Assembly (NCBI GenBank): GCA_002746425.1
Contig: NVXB01000099.1
Coordinates: 7,910-14,067 of the forward strand
Reading direction: 5' to 3'
DNA length: 6,158 nucleotides
From: Hyphomicrobiales bacterium
GTDB taxonomy: Bacteria > Pseudomonadota > Alphaproteobacteria > Rhizobiales > GCA-2746425
The stretch's first letter is position 1, and each line of letters begins with the position of its first letter. Shown in pieces: positions 5,982 through 6,158 of the stretch. The position numbers and the translations under genes are program-made. Below the pieces are notes generated by a model. The model was not told the DNA's origin, ran no database searches, and saw only the letters and a program-made list of their open reading frames with translations.

Positions 5982-6158
5982 TTAAAATCCGCGTTTTAAC
6001 GAGCCCAAAATGCCGCGTATTAGCGCCCTGCCCAATTGCGTGCTGACCGAGCGCACAACCGATTTGATCGCGGTTTCTGTGACGCTTTGGCGACCACTCT
6101 TGCGAGTACGGCGGCGGCTCGTGGTGGTGCGGCGGCGGGCGCGTTTGGTGGGGCGGTC
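5982..6158 (-). CDS. HerA-like/DUF853 ATPase, C-terminal fragment (gene runs off the right edge)
   Basis: Only the last 58 codons and a TAA (5982-5984) are present; the 5' end lies outside the window. The visible peptide starts with a very basic Arg/Thr/Ser stretch (TKRARRRTTTSRRRTRKSGR) and ends in QSVTETAIKSVVRSVSTQLG followed by RALIRGILGSLKRGF. This closing pattern, an amphipathic 'KS..RS.G...GR...RGILGSL' segment after a charged linker, is what I recall from the C-terminus of HerA-like DNA-translocating ATPases of the DUF853 family (E. coli YjgR type). The ATPase core is not in the window, so the call rests on the tail alone. Codon use is GC-rich, like the dipeptidase that follows 32 bp later, and the pair looks like an operon. 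Confidence 0.68.
   Translation of the reverse strand, partial: DRPTKRARRRTTTSRRRTRKSGRQSVTETAIKSVVRSVSTQLGRALIRGILGSLKRGF

Overview
The window looks like part of an alphaproteobacterial chromosome. Three things suggest this: a 30-bp hairpin repeat of the 'GTCATCCTCGGGCTTGACCCGGGGA' kind that is scattered through alphaproteobacterial intergenic DNA; a GC-rich gene pair at the right end (the C-terminal tail of a HerA-like/DUF853 ATPase followed by an M20 dipeptidase); and a small one-helix membrane protein with a Gly/Asp-rich tail at the left. The genus cannot be called from this sequence.

Layout. Bases 1-296: a probable terminator of an off-window plus-strand gene, then a non-coding leader. 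297-482 (+): the small membrane protein. 483-973: no convincing gene, but a 123-bp composite repeat (615-737) and a single repeat unit (815-844). 974-4168 (-): an AT-rich two-gene cassette transcribed leftward. Its first gene encodes a 567-residue ABC/OLD-type ATPase with a C-terminal TOPRIM-like nuclease domain. Its second gene encodes a 449-residue protein ending in an Apea-like HEPN domain with an R-x4-H ribonuclease motif. 4169-4563: a leader with a possible broken small ORF, weak promoter elements and a second 123-bp composite repeat (4398-4520). 4564-5949 (-): the M20 dipeptidase. 5982-6158 (-): the last 58 codons of the HerA-like gene, running off the right edge.

The cassette is the interesting part. 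Hand counts give 26/60 G+C at 2101-2160 and 21/60 at 3061-3120, against 38/60 at 5101-5160 in the dipeptidase, so it looks foreign to its neighbours. An SMC/OLD-like ATPase fused to TOPRIM and paired with a HEPN ribonuclease is the kind of sensor-plus-effector pairing seen in anti-phage abortive-infection modules (by architecture, PARIS, OLD/Gabija and HEPN toxins). I know of no named system with exactly this pair, so it is a candidate undescribed defence system. Copies of one repeat family flank the cassette on both sides, and a truncated copy sits between its two genes, directly against the ATPase stop codon.
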